Source of the DNA: Streptomyces hygroscopicus subsp. hygroscopicus
GTDB lineage: Bacteria > Actinomycetota > Actinomycetes > Streptomycetales > Streptomycetaceae
NCBI RefSeq assembly: GCF_001553455.1
Contig: NZ_BBOX01000133.1
Coordinates: 1 to 39,864 of the forward strand
DNA: 39,864 nucleotides
Reading direction: 5' to 3'
The position numbers were made by a program, and so were the translations under genes. Within the stretch, counting starts at the first letter, position 1. Each line of letters opens with the position of its first letter. Under the pieces are notes generated by a model. The model saw only the letters and a program-made list of their open reading frames with translations. It was not told the origin of the DNA and searched no databases. Of the stretch, positions 22,557 through 30,039 are shown piece by piece.

Positions 22557-23070
22557 CGCGCCAGCGGGTCTTGCGCGTCAGTGGGCCTTGCGAGTCACTG
22601 GGTCTTGCGCACCAGCGGACCTTGTGCGCCACTGGGTCTTGCGCGTCAGCGGGCTCTGCGCGCCAGCGGGCTCTGTAGGCCACCGGGGCTCTGCGCGCCA
22701 CTGGGCCTTGCGTGCCAGCGGGCCCTGTACGCTGCCGGGCCTTGTGCGCCAGCGGGCTCTGCGTGCCAGCGGGCTCTGCGCGTCAGCGGGCCTTGTACGC
22801 CGCCGCCTTGTGCGCCAGCGGGCCTTGTGCGCCAGCGGACCTTGCGTGTCTAGCGGGTCTTGCGCGTCAGCGGACCTTGTGCGCCACTGGGTCTTGCGCG
22901 TCACCGGGCTCTGCGCGCCAGCGGGCTCTGCGCGTCAGCGGGTCCTGTACGCCACCGGGGCTCTGCGCGCCACCGGGCCTTGCGTGCCAGCGGGCCCTGT
23001 ACGCCACCGGGCCTTTCGCGCCACCGGGCCCTGTACGCCAGCGGGCCCTCCACGTCACCGGGCCTTGCGC
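22557..23070. repeat. 18-bp tandem repeat array, about 28 copies
   Basis: A 514-base array with consensus close to GCGGGCCTTGCGCGCCA plus one base, in strict 18-base register. Variation is concentrated at a few positions (C/T at GCSTT, C/T at GCGYC, A/G at CAGCGG). Neighbouring copies form mosaics of variants rather than identical blocks. Because 18 is divisible by three it is open in all three plus frames and in minus frames, but codon content (Arg/Ala/Cys-rich hexapeptides) has no family likeness. It fills the space between the TetR promoter and the 3' end of the response regulator gene. Confidence 0.9.
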
Positions 23071-23143
23071 ACATCACTCGAAGGCTCCGCCGCGTCCCAC
23101 TGCCCTGCCCCGTCGGCCGCTGCCGGGGCGTGAGGCGCGCCGC

Positions 23144-23803
23144 TCAGCCGTCGTCCGACAGACCGGCGTCATGGACCAGCAGGGCGATCTGGACGCGGTT
23201 GTTGAGGTTCAGCCGGGTCAGGATGCGCGACACATGGGCCTTGACCGTCGGCAGCGCCAGATGCAGCTCCCGGGCGATCTCCGCGTTGGAACGGCCGCGC
23301 CCGACCGCCCGGGCCACCTCCCGCTCCCGCTCGCCCAGCAGCGCCAGCCGGGACCGGGCGGCGGTGGCCCGGTCCTCCCGCCCGCCGCCCGCCACCTGCT
23401 CGATCAGCCGCCGGGTGACGGCGGGGGAGAGCACCGGGTCCCCCGCGGCCACCGTCCGGATGGCCGTGACGATGTCCCGCGGCGGGGTGTCCTTGAGGAG
23501 GAACCCGGCCGCGCCGGCGCGCAGCGCCCGCAGCACATGGGCGTCGGTGTGGAAGGTGGTCAGCACCAGCACCTCCGGGGCCCCGGGCCGGGCCCTCAGC
23601 TCCGTGGTGGCGGTCAGCCCGTCGACGCCCGGCATCCGGATGTCCATCAGCACCACATCGGGCCGGTGCGCGGCGACCAGGGCGGGCACCTCCGCCCCGT
23701 CGGCCGCCTCCGCGACGACCTCGATGTCCGGGGCGCCCCCCAGCATCAGGCGCAGCCCGGCCCGTACGATCGCGTCGTCGTCCACCAGCAGGACATGAAT
23801 CAC
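23144..23803 (-). CDS. NarL/FixJ-family response regulator
   Basis: 219-aa two-component response regulator. The receiver domain (1-120) has the acidic pair at Asp8-Asp9, phospho-acceptor Asp54 in VVLMDIRMPG, Thr in LVLTTFH, and Lys in GFLLKDTPP. The LuxR-type helix-turn-helix (about 150-210) reads GEREREVARAVGRGRSNAEI, then ARELHLALPTVKAHVSRILT. It binds DNA as a phosphorylated dimer and normally controls genes near or in its own operon. The kinase gene lies immediately upstream on the same strand, with 68 bases between them. The palindrome upstream of the kinase is a candidate target. Confidence 0.95.
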   Translation of the reverse strand: MIHVLLVDDDAIVRAGLRLMLGGAPDIEVVAEAADGAEVPALVAAHRPDVVLMDIRMPGVDGLTATTELRARPGAPEVLVLTTFHTDAHVLRALRAGAAGFLLKDTPPRDIVTAIRTVAAGDPVLSPAVTRRLIEQVAGGGREDRATAARSRLALLGEREREVARAVGRGRSNAEIARELHLALPTVKAHVSRILTRLNLNNRVQIALLVHDAGLSDDG

Positions 23804-23835
23804 CCGCGCCGCCCTCCCTCATCCCTCAGCCGTCA

Positions 23836-23890
23836 TCCGTGGCGGACCTCATCCCCGGTCCGTGGCGGACCTCATCCCCGGTCCGTGGCC
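23836..23890. repeat. Three copies of a 23-bp repeat at the end of the kinase gene
   Basis: TCCGTGGCGGACCTCATCCC recurs every 23 bases from 23836, 23859 and 23882. The stop codon of the histidine kinase (23872-23874) lies inside the array, so the last codons of the kinase are repeat-derived. The rest lies in the short gap before the response regulator. Confidence 0.7.
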
Positions 23891-25062
23891 GACACCGGGT
23901 CCGCCGCAGGCCAGGGTAGCCAGGCGCGGACCCGGAAACCGCCGCCGTCCGGACCGGCGTTCAGCTCGCCGCCGGCCAGCCGGGCCCGTTCGGCCAACCC
24001 GATCAGCCCCTGCCCGCCGCCCTCGCCACCGTCCGGCCCCGAAACCGCCCCGGGCGACGGCGCGTTGTGGACCTCCACCGTCAGCCGGTCCGCCGGCGCG
24101 CCGGTCACCCGTACCGCGACCGCCGCGCCGGGCGCGTGTTTGCGCGCGTTGGTCAGTGCCTCCTGCACGATCCGGTACGCCGTCCGCCCCACGACGGGCG
24201 GCGGTACGGGGCCGTCGGGCGGCCCGGTCAGCTCGATCCGGCCGCCCGCCGCCCGGGCCTCCGCCACCAGCCGGGCCACGTCGGCCAGTTCAGGCTGCGG
24301 CCGGTCGCCCTGACCCGGATCCGCGCGCAGCACCCCGATCACCTCGCGCAGATCGCGCAGCGCCAGCCGGGCGCTCTCCCGGATCACCCCCGCGGCCTTC
24401 CCGATCTCCTCCCGGGGCGCGTTGGTGTGGAACTCCAGCGCCCCCGCGTGCACGCTCAGCAGCGTCAGCCGATGCCCCAGCACATCGTGCATCTCCCGCG
24501 CGATCTCCTCCCGCGCCTCCCGGCGGGCCCGCTCGGCGCGCAGCTCCACGTCCGCCTCGGCGAGTTCCGCCCGCGCCCGCAGCGAGGCGATCAGCTGCTG
24601 ACGGGACCGCCGGAACAACCCCCACCCGATCGCGCCGGCGATCAGCGCGAAGTAGGTCAGCGCCGAACCCCTCCGCTCCCCGGACACCTCGGGCAGCTGC
24701 CACAGAAAACCGGGAAGCGGTACGAAGGCCACCGCCGCCACCCACGCCGTGGCCCGCCACGGCCGGGTCGCGGCCACCGTGAACACCGCCACCATCGCCG
24801 GACCGGTCAGATAGTGCGAGACCTCGCCGCCCGCCAGCAGCAGCGCCACCGCCAGCGCCACCGGCCACCGCCGCCGCAGCAGCACCGTCGCACATCCCAG
24901 CCCGCCGACCAGCTGATCGACGGTCCGCGACAGCGGGTCAAGGCCCTCCTCGACCGGTATGGAATCCGAGCTGGCGACGGCGAAGCAGGCGGCGAAGAGC
25001 AACAGCCCCAGATCGGCGGCCCAGTCGCGGCGGGTGCGGTGGATGCGGTGGATGCGGCGCAT
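23872..25062 (-). CDS. Sensor histidine kinase (HisKA_3 type)
   Basis: 396-aa membrane kinase. About five hydrophobic segments lie in residues 15-150 with almost no extracellular domain, so it probably senses a membrane or intramembrane signal. A coiled region (155-185) leads to the HisKA_3 dimerisation domain, with phospho-His192 in REMHDVLGHRLTLLSVHAG. The HATPase domain has EALTNARKHAPG (N box) and GGQGLIGLAERARLAGG (G box). The C-terminus is changed by a 23-bp repeat. The start is ATG 25062, which is weakly supported (GGGA only); an upstream in-frame extension is not family-like. It pairs with the NarL-type regulator immediately downstream. Confidence 0.93.
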   Translation of the reverse strand: MRRIHRIHRTRRDWAADLGLLLFAACFAVASSDSIPVEEGLDPLSRTVDQLVGGLGCATVLLRRRWPVALAVALLLAGGEVSHYLTGPAMVAVFTVAATRPWRATAWVAAVAFVPLPGFLWQLPEVSGERRGSALTYFALIAGAIGWGLFRRSRQQLIASLRARAELAEADVELRAERARREAREEIAREMHDVLGHRLTLLSVHAGALEFHTNAPREEIGKAAGVIRESARLALRDLREVIGVLRADPGQGDRPQPELADVARLVAEARAAGGRIELTGPPDGPVPPPVVGRTAYRIVQEALTNARKHAPGAAVAVRVTGAPADRLTVEVHNAPSPGAVSGPDGGEGGGQGLIGLAERARLAGGELNAGPDGGGFRVRAWLPWPAADPVSATDRG

Positions 25063-25118
25063 GTCCCGGCAATCTACGCGGACCACGCGGGCCAACGGCG
25101 GTCCGTGGCCCGAGCGGA

Positions 25119-25128
25119 TACTTAAGTA
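25119..25128. promoter_or_regulatory. Palindrome upstream of the two-component system
   Basis: TACTTAAGTA, a perfect 10-base palindrome in GC-rich DNA, lies 57 bases before the kinase ATG and about 90 bases before the divergent small membrane protein gene. It could be a regulator site or part of a promoter for either. Confidence 0.4.
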
Positions 25129-25220
25129 CCACTCGCCGGTGGCGGATCGCCGTCTCAGGTCACCCTCACGCCGCCTTCTGCCCGATCCGCTGCCCGGGGC
25201 GGTCCGCCTACGTTCGGACC

Positions 25221-25460
25221 ATGACATCCAGCACGCCCACATCTCCCCTGGCCGCCCTGTCACACGTGGTCAGCTTCGCCCTGGTCGTCGGCGGCGGAAG
25301 CGGTCTGCTGCACGAATGGTGGGGCTGGCTCCACTTCATGGGCTTCGTCCGCTTCCTGGTCCCCGACGGCTATGAGGTCTACGGCTATGTCGTCATGGTC
25401 GTCGTCGGCGCGGCGGTGGGAGCGGCCGGCGGTGCGCTCGACGAGCGCAGCCGCGGATGA
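25221..25460 (+). CDS. Small two-helix membrane protein
   Basis: 79-aa protein. After a polar start (MTSSTPTSP) come two hydrophobic segments (about 11-28 and 52-72) separated by the aromatic loop LLHEWWGWLHFMGFVRFLVP, and a charged end DERSRG. There is no Cys and no known motif. ATG 25221 lacks a ribosome site. TACGTT at 25209-25214, six bases before the ATG, fits a leaderless transcript. It is divergent from the two-component genes and is followed directly by a 12-base hairpin. I do not recognise a named family. Confidence 0.75.
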   Translation: MTSSTPTSPLAALSHVVSFALVVGGGSGLLHEWWGWLHFMGFVRFLVPDGYEVYGYVVMVVVGAAVGAAGGALDERSRG

Positions 25461-25496
25461 CGCCACCGTGACGGCTGGGCCCGCCACGGTGGCGTC
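25459..25496 (+). terminator. Hairpin at the stop codon of the small membrane protein gene
   Basis: GACGCCACCGTG (25459-25470) and CACGGTGGCGTC (25485-25496) are a perfect 12-base inverted repeat with a 14-base loop, beginning inside the TGA. From here to 25749 I see no gene. Confidence 0.75.
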
Positions 25497-25749
25497 CGGC
25501 CCGTCAGCAGCCGACGGTGAACCTGGTCCTGCGGTGGCGGGGGCGCTCCGCCTCGTCCAGCAGGCGGCACCGGCCGTACATCGCGATGACGGGACGCCGA
25601 CATGGCAACGCCCCGTCAATCCTTACGGACGTCAGCGACTCATCCGGCGGGGGCTTTTCGCGTTCCTGTCCGCTGGGACGTCGTGCTGTCGACGTCGGCC
25701 GCCTCGTCAGCGCGTATCCGATCCCACGGGTTGCCTGACCGGGGTGGCC

Positions 25750-26958
25750 CTACGCGGCCGGGTACTGGGCCAGGAGGCTGTCCACCTCCGGCACTCCCCG
25801 GTACTCCATGAGGCGGCCGAGGGCCACGCGTGCCCTGCCGGCCGTGCGCTCCGAGGCTCCGGCGGAGGACAGCGAGATCACCCGCTCGGTGGTGGCTGCT
25901 GCCTCTTCCGGCTCGTTCGCATCCGCCAGGGCCACGGCCAGCCATGAGAGGTACAGAGCCATCTCCCGCGTGTGCGTGGCGTCGTACTGGCTCAGCACCC
26001 GGCGGAGCAGCGGAACCGCCCGGAGGGGCCGACGCAGTTCCGTGAAGACGCGGGAATCCATAACCTCCAGCTCTGCCGTGGATACCCAGTAAGTCCAGGT
26101 AGGTTCTTCAGGTCCGTCGTAGTCGCTGATGATCGCTTCGTGGGCCTGCGCCAGGGCACGCATGGCGGGCTGTGCCTGACCTGTCTTGGCGTTGGCCCAG
26201 GCCACGCGGTCCAGGAACAGCGCGCGTGCCCGGGGCGGGGCGTCTGGGGCGCCATCGGAGGCGGCCCTGGCCATCTCCACGCCCTCGCGTTCGCGGCCGG
26301 TATTGGAGGCCAGGTAGGCGAGGGAGCCCAGGAGGTTCCCCGCCAGCGTGGCGTCCCCGGCGGTGTTCGCGGCGGACAGTCCCAAGCGATAGATCCGCTC
26401 GGCCTCCGCGTGCTGCCCGGCGTCGGCGGAGATCCACCCACAGATCTGCGCCAGCTCCCCGATGGTTCGGAGGAGTTCGCGCCCCACGCTGTCGGTGTGT
26501 GTGTTCTCCCGATACAGGCGGACGGCTGTGCGTAACTCCCGGAGGGCGGGGCCGATGAGGTCCCGTCCGTACACCACGTCATCAGCCAGCCGGAGGGCGT
26601 GGACTCTCTGGGCCTGGTCCTTGACGTCCTCCATGCCGATCCTGCGGCCCGTTCGGCTGGCCAGAGGGGCGAGGGGGTCGTCCTCCGGAAGGAAGTCGCT
26701 GAGAGATGCGGGAGGGGCTGAGCCGGACAGGGTAGCTGCTTCGGCCAGTCGGTCCGCCAGGTCCACCAGTGCTCTGCCGGTGCCGAATAACCGGTCCAGG
26801 GCTTGCGCCAACTGCGGAGACGGAAGCTGTTTCCCGGCGAACACCCTGCTGAGATAGGCGTGGTCAAAGTTCACCGCGCGTGCGGCGGCTCGAATCGTCA
26901 TGCCGCGAGCCTTCAGGGCCGCCCGCGCGATGCGCCCAAACTCCCCACCGTCAGCCAT
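25750..26958 (-). CDS. XRE-family HTH regulator with TPR-like C-terminus
   Basis: 402-aa regulator. Residues about 8-60 are a Cro/XRE helix-turn-helix: ALKARGMTIRAAARAVNFDH and AYLSRVFAGKQLPSPQLAQALD. The remainder is helical with tetratricopeptide-like pairs (LLRTIGELAQICGWISADAG, AERIYRLGLSAANTAGDATL, ALFLDRVAWANAKTGQ). This arrangement is common in streptomycete regulators of morphology or antibiotic production. The start is set at ATG 26958 because a 22-base palindrome covers the 22 bases before it; ATG 26982 would put the operator inside the gene. Two leucine codons are TTA (26788-26790 and 26533-26535), so translation may need bldA. Its GC content is lower than the surroundings (38 of 60 in 26101-26160). 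Confidence 0.88.
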   Translation of the reverse strand: MADGGEFGRIARAALKARGMTIRAAARAVNFDHAYLSRVFAGKQLPSPQLAQALDRLFGTGRALVDLADRLAEAATLSGSAPPASLSDFLPEDDPLAPLASRTGRRIGMEDVKDQAQRVHALRLADDVVYGRDLIGPALRELRTAVRLYRENTHTDSVGRELLRTIGELAQICGWISADAGQHAEAERIYRLGLSAANTAGDATLAGNLLGSLAYLASNTGREREGVEMARAASDGAPDAPPRARALFLDRVAWANAKTGQAQPAMRALAQAHEAIISDYDGPEEPTWTYWVSTAELEVMDSRVFTELRRPLRAVPLLRRVLSQYDATHTREMALYLSWLAVALADANEPEEAAATTERVISLSSAGASERTAGRARVALGRLMEYRGVPEVDSLLAQYPAA

Positions 26959-26990
26959 GGTGACAGGGTACCCAGTCACCATCAGTCACC
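26959..26990. promoter_or_regulatory. Palindromic operator overlapping the XRE gene start
   Basis: GGTGAC-N10-GTCACC at 26959-26980 pairs in 20 of 22 positions (centre GGGTACCC), directly against the ATG at 26958. A further AGTCACC half-site lies at 26984-26990. It is a likely autoregulatory site for the XRE protein and may also act on the divergent remnant gene. Confidence 0.55.
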
Positions 26991-27081
26991 ACTCACTCAC
27001 CAGGGGAGACCGCGCTTCCGGGAAAGACTGTCCGCTACGCAAGGACGCACCTGAGCTACCAGGCCGAGGGCAGCGCAACAC

Positions 27082-27150
27082 ATGCAGGCTACCCGTCTGC
27101 GTCTACTGCCATGGCCGGGGCCGACCGGTCAGCGCGCGCAAGCCGGCTGA
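27082..27150 (+). pseudogene. Truncated 22-codon remnant of the small XRE-partner protein
   Basis: ATG 27082 opens a 22-codon frame, MQATRLRLLPWPGPTGQRAQ plus two residues, ending in TGA 27148-27150. The LRLLPWPGPxGx start is what I recall for the roughly 75-100 aa unknown proteins that are often divergent from XRE/TPR regulators in Streptomyces. Here the frame stops where that family would continue (usually GKPCxLS). A Rho-independent-type terminator follows at once. It may be a decayed partner gene or, less likely, a leader peptide. Confidence 0.35.
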
Positions 27151-27206
27151 GCCCCGCCCATGCCCCGTCCGTGCGCTTCCCCCGTGGCGCCGGGCGGGGC
27201 TTTTTC
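27150..27206 (+). terminator. Rho-independent terminator
   Basis: AGCCCCGCCC (27150-27159) pairs with GGGCGGGGCT (27192-27201) and is followed by a run of T (27201-27205). It is the only classical stem-plus-T-tract in the window and lies directly after the 22-codon remnant. Confidence 0.75.
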
Positions 27207-27273
27207 GTGCCCGGATACGCTCTTTCCCGTGTGGCCCGGGAGGGTTGCTGGAACGGTTCAACGAAGGGCAGTC

Positions 27274-28428
27274 ATGGTGCGTACGCTCGGGGTCGCCGTC
27301 GTGGGGTTCGGCTGGATGGGGCGGGTGCACACCCAGGCGTACGTCCGTCTGCCGCACCACTTCCCGCAGCTGACCGTACGGCCCGAACTGATCGCCGTCG
27401 CCGACGAGGTGCCCGGCCGGGCCGAGGAGGCCGCGGAGCGGTACGGCTTCGCCACCGCCGCCCGGGACTGGCACGAGATCGCCGCCGACCCCAGGATCCG
27501 GGCGGTGAGCGTCGCCGCGCCGAACTTCCTGCACCGCGAGATCGGCACCGCCATGGCCCGGGCGGGCAAGCACATCTGGATCGAGAAGCCGGTCGGACTC
27601 ACCGCCGACGACGCCCGCGCGGTCGCCGCCGCCGTGGCCGAGGCCGGGGTCCAGGGCGCGGTCGGCTTCAACTACCGCAACGCGCCCGCCGTCCAGACCG
27701 CCCGCGCCATGATCGCCGCCGGGGAGATCGGCACCGTCACCCATGCCCGCATCCGTCTCTTCAGCGACTACGCCGCCCACCCCGAGGCCGCGCTGACCTG
27801 GCGGTACGAACGCGCTCGGGGCGGCAGCGGAGTGCTGGGCGACCTGGCCTCCCACGGAGTGGACCTGGCCCGTTTCCTGCTCGGCGAGATCGACGCCCTG
27901 ATCGCCGACACCGCCGTCTTCGTGCCCGAGCGGGCCCGCCCCGCCGGAGCCACCGCCGGCCACACCCGGGCCACCGGCGGCGAGCCAGGCCCGGTGGAGA
28001 ACGAGGACTACGTCTCCTGTCTGCTGCGCTTCGCCTCCGGCGCCCGCGGAGTGCTGGAGGCGTGCCGGGTCTCGGTCGGCGAGCAGAACACCTACGGCTT
28101 CGAGATCCACGGCACCAAGGGCGCCGTCCACTGGGACTTCCGCCGCATGGGCGAACTCGGCGTCAGCCGCGGCACCGCGTACCAGGACCAGCCCGTCTCC
28201 ACCGTGTACGTCGGCCCCGGACACGGCGAGTACGGCGCCTTCCAGCCGGGCGCGGCCAACAGCATGGGATACGACGACCTGAAGGTGATCGAGGCGTACC
28301 ACTTCCTCCGCTCCATCGCCGAGGGCACCGCGCACGGCGCCACCCTGGACGACGCCGTGCGCAGCGCCACTGTGCTGGACGCCATGGCCCGCTCCGCCGA
28401 ACGGGGCGCCTGGGTGAGCCCCGCCTGA
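27274..28428 (+). CDS. Gfo/Idh/MocA family oxidoreductase
   Basis: 384-aa NAD(P)-dependent sugar or inositol dehydrogenase-type enzyme. The N-terminal Rossmann domain starts VVGFGWMGRVHTQAY. The catalytic EKP motif is in AGKHIWIEKPVGLT. The C-terminal domain holds GGSGVLGDLASHGVDLARFL, matching the G-G-x-x-x-D-x-G-x-H-x-x-D signature with its catalytic His and Asp, although the usual Gly before His is Ser. The start is ATG 27274 with GAAGGG upstream. It lies in a region with a sugar-acid dehydratase and an SDR, suggesting a carbohydrate oxidation route. It is followed by a gap (28429-28851) with repeats and no gene. Confidence 0.9.
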   Translation: MVRTLGVAVVGFGWMGRVHTQAYVRLPHHFPQLTVRPELIAVADEVPGRAEEAAERYGFATAARDWHEIAADPRIRAVSVAAPNFLHREIGTAMARAGKHIWIEKPVGLTADDARAVAAAVAEAGVQGAVGFNYRNAPAVQTARAMIAAGEIGTVTHARIRLFSDYAAHPEAALTWRYERARGGSGVLGDLASHGVDLARFLLGEIDALIADTAVFVPERARPAGATAGHTRATGGEPGPVENEDYVSCLLRFASGARGVLEACRVSVGEQNTYGFEIHGTKGAVHWDFRRMGELGVSRGTAYQDQPVSTVYVGPGHGEYGAFQPGAANSMGYDDLKVIEAYHFLRSIAEGTAHGATLDDAVRSATVLDAMARSAERGAWVSPA

Positions 28429-28608
28429 GCGGAGCGGCGAGGGCCTCCGGCTCGTGTCGGGGCTGCTGATGGCGGGTAGGTTTGCGGTGGGCCCGGTGGT
28501 CGGCCTGCTGCTGGTCGGTCGGCTCGTGGTGGGTCGTCCCGTGGTGGCCGGTCCCGGCCGGGCGGGAGCCGTACGACGAGAGCCTGGAACGCCGGACGGC
28601 ACGGCGCC

Positions 28609-28712
28609 GACCGCGTGCTCGTCGCACGGGCCGACCGGGCGCTCATCGCACGGTGTGGATCGGTCGCTGATCGCGTGGCGCCACTGGGCGCTGATCGCGC
28701 CGTGCGATCAGT
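28609..28712. repeat. About four copies of a 24-25 bp repeat
   Basis: Units resemble GAYCGGKCGCTSATCGCRYGG and recur every 24-25 bases between the Gfo/Idh gene and the esterase gene. The rest of the 28429-28851 gap has short GTCGGTCGGCTCGTGGTGGG-like repeats and no supportable gene. Confidence 0.55.
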
Positions 28713-28851
28713 GCACGGCGCTGGCCACACGGCGCGTCAGGACGCCCACCGCCGTGCCACGCGCGGCCGGTAGAATCCGCCCGCGCGGCTGATCTTGGAT
28801 CAGCGTTGCCCGACGCGGGGGATCCTCCGCCCACGACCCTGGGAGCCGACC

Positions 28852-29874
28852 ATGGAGAACACCTCCCCCGACGCGGCGGCCACGGCACCGCTCGGGCCAC
28901 CGCCGCCGTTCGATCCGGAACTCCTCCCGGCGCTCGCGGCCATCCATGAGATCATGCCGCCCGGACGGTCCGCGGCCGATACGGACACCACGGCCCCTCA
29001 GGAGATGCCCGGCCTGGTACCCCTGACCGACGAGGACCTGGCGCGCGGCGGGACCTTCCGGGTCGAGGAGCGGTCCGTCCCCGGACCGGCGGACGCGCCG
29101 GACGTCTCGCTGTTGATCTGCCGCCCGGCGGACGCCGCCACGCCGACACCGGCGCTCTACCACATCCACGGGGGCGGCATGATGATCGGCGACAACCGCT
29201 TGGGCGTGCCGGAAATGCTCGACCTCGCCGAGGAACTGGGGCTCACCGTGGTGTCCGTCGAGTACCGCCTGGCGCCCGGGACCCGGCATCCCGGGCCGGT
29301 CGAGGACTGCTACGCCGGTCTGGTCTGGACGGCCGAACACGCCGCCGAGCTGGGCATCGACCCGGAACGCGTCATCGTCGTCGGCGGCAGCGCGGGCGGC
29401 GGCCTCGCCGCGGCCGTCGCCCTGCTGGCCCGCGACCGCGGTGGCCCCGCCCTGTTCGGGCAACTGCTGATGTGTCCCATGCTGGACGACCGCAACGACA
29501 CACCGTCCGCCCGGCAGATGACCGGGGTCGGGGTGTGGGACAGCACCGCCAACGAAGCCGGATGGACCGCGCTGCTCGGTGCCGCACGCGGGAGGGACGA
29601 CGTGTCGCCGTACGCCGCACCGGCCCGTGCGGCGGATCTGTCCGGACTGCCGCCCGCGTTCGTCGACGCGGGATCCGTGGAGACCTTCCGCGACGAGGAC
29701 GTCGACTACGCTCGCCGGATCTGGCGTGCCGGGGGACAGGCCGAACTGCACGTCTGGTCCGGCGCTTTCCACGGATTCGACAGCATGGCGCCGGAGGCAG
29801 CCGTCTCGCGGGACGCGCGAGCCGCCCGGCTGCGGTGGCTGCGCAGGCTTTTGGCACACGGTCCCGGCCACTGA
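28852..29874 (+). CDS. Alpha/beta hydrolase, HSL-type esterase (family IV)
   Basis: 340-aa serine esterase. HIHGGGMMIGDN supplies the oxyanion-hole HGGG motif, and VIVVGGSAGGGLAAAVAL is the nucleophile elbow (GGSAGG). FVDAGSVETFRDEDVDYA holds the acid, and GAFHGFD the catalytic His. VSVEYRLAPGTRHPGPVEDC is the conserved YRLAP segment. An N-terminal cap of about 100 residues precedes the core, with a Pro-rich first 20 residues. It would hydrolyse short or medium acyl esters. No signal peptide is present, so it is cytoplasmic. The start is ATG 28852 with GGGAG upstream. It ends at a very strong hairpin. Confidence 0.92.
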   Translation: MENTSPDAAATAPLGPPPPFDPELLPALAAIHEIMPPGRSAADTDTTAPQEMPGLVPLTDEDLARGGTFRVEERSVPGPADAPDVSLLICRPADAATPTPALYHIHGGGMMIGDNRLGVPEMLDLAEELGLTVVSVEYRLAPGTRHPGPVEDCYAGLVWTAEHAAELGIDPERVIVVGGSAGGGLAAAVALLARDRGGPALFGQLLMCPMLDDRNDTPSARQMTGVGVWDSTANEAGWTALLGAARGRDDVSPYAAPARAADLSGLPPAFVDAGSVETFRDEDVDYARRIWRAGGQAELHVWSGAFHGFDSMAPEAAVSRDARAARLRWLRRLLAHGPGH

Positions 29875-29904
29875 CCCGGCCACCGGCCCGGCCCGGTGGC
29901 CGGG
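29875..29904 (+). terminator. Strong hairpin after the esterase gene
   Basis: CCCGGCCACCGG (29875-29886) and CCGGTGGCCGGG (29893-29904) are a perfect 12-base inverted repeat with a 6-base loop, starting one base after the TGA. Confidence 0.75.
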
Positions 29905-30039
29905 ACCGTACAGGCCGTCTCATCCGTCCGGCATGCGCCGTGCCCGGCGCCCGCGCCTCCAGGTTGGTGGCGGTTGCACGACTTCGGGAGGCCGGTGGGG
30001 GCGGGCGATGAAGGGGGAACCGTCTCCGTACCGGGCCGG

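Noticed and set aside
22557..23070. CRISPR array or repeat-protein gene
   Set aside because: Units are contiguous with no unique spacers, so not CRISPR. Hexapeptide frames on both strands lack ribosome sites and conserved composition, so not treated as coding.
27040..27210. tRNA gene before the T-tract terminator
   Set aside because: Looked for acceptor and T-arm sequence (GGTTCRANNCC) and paired ends; none found.
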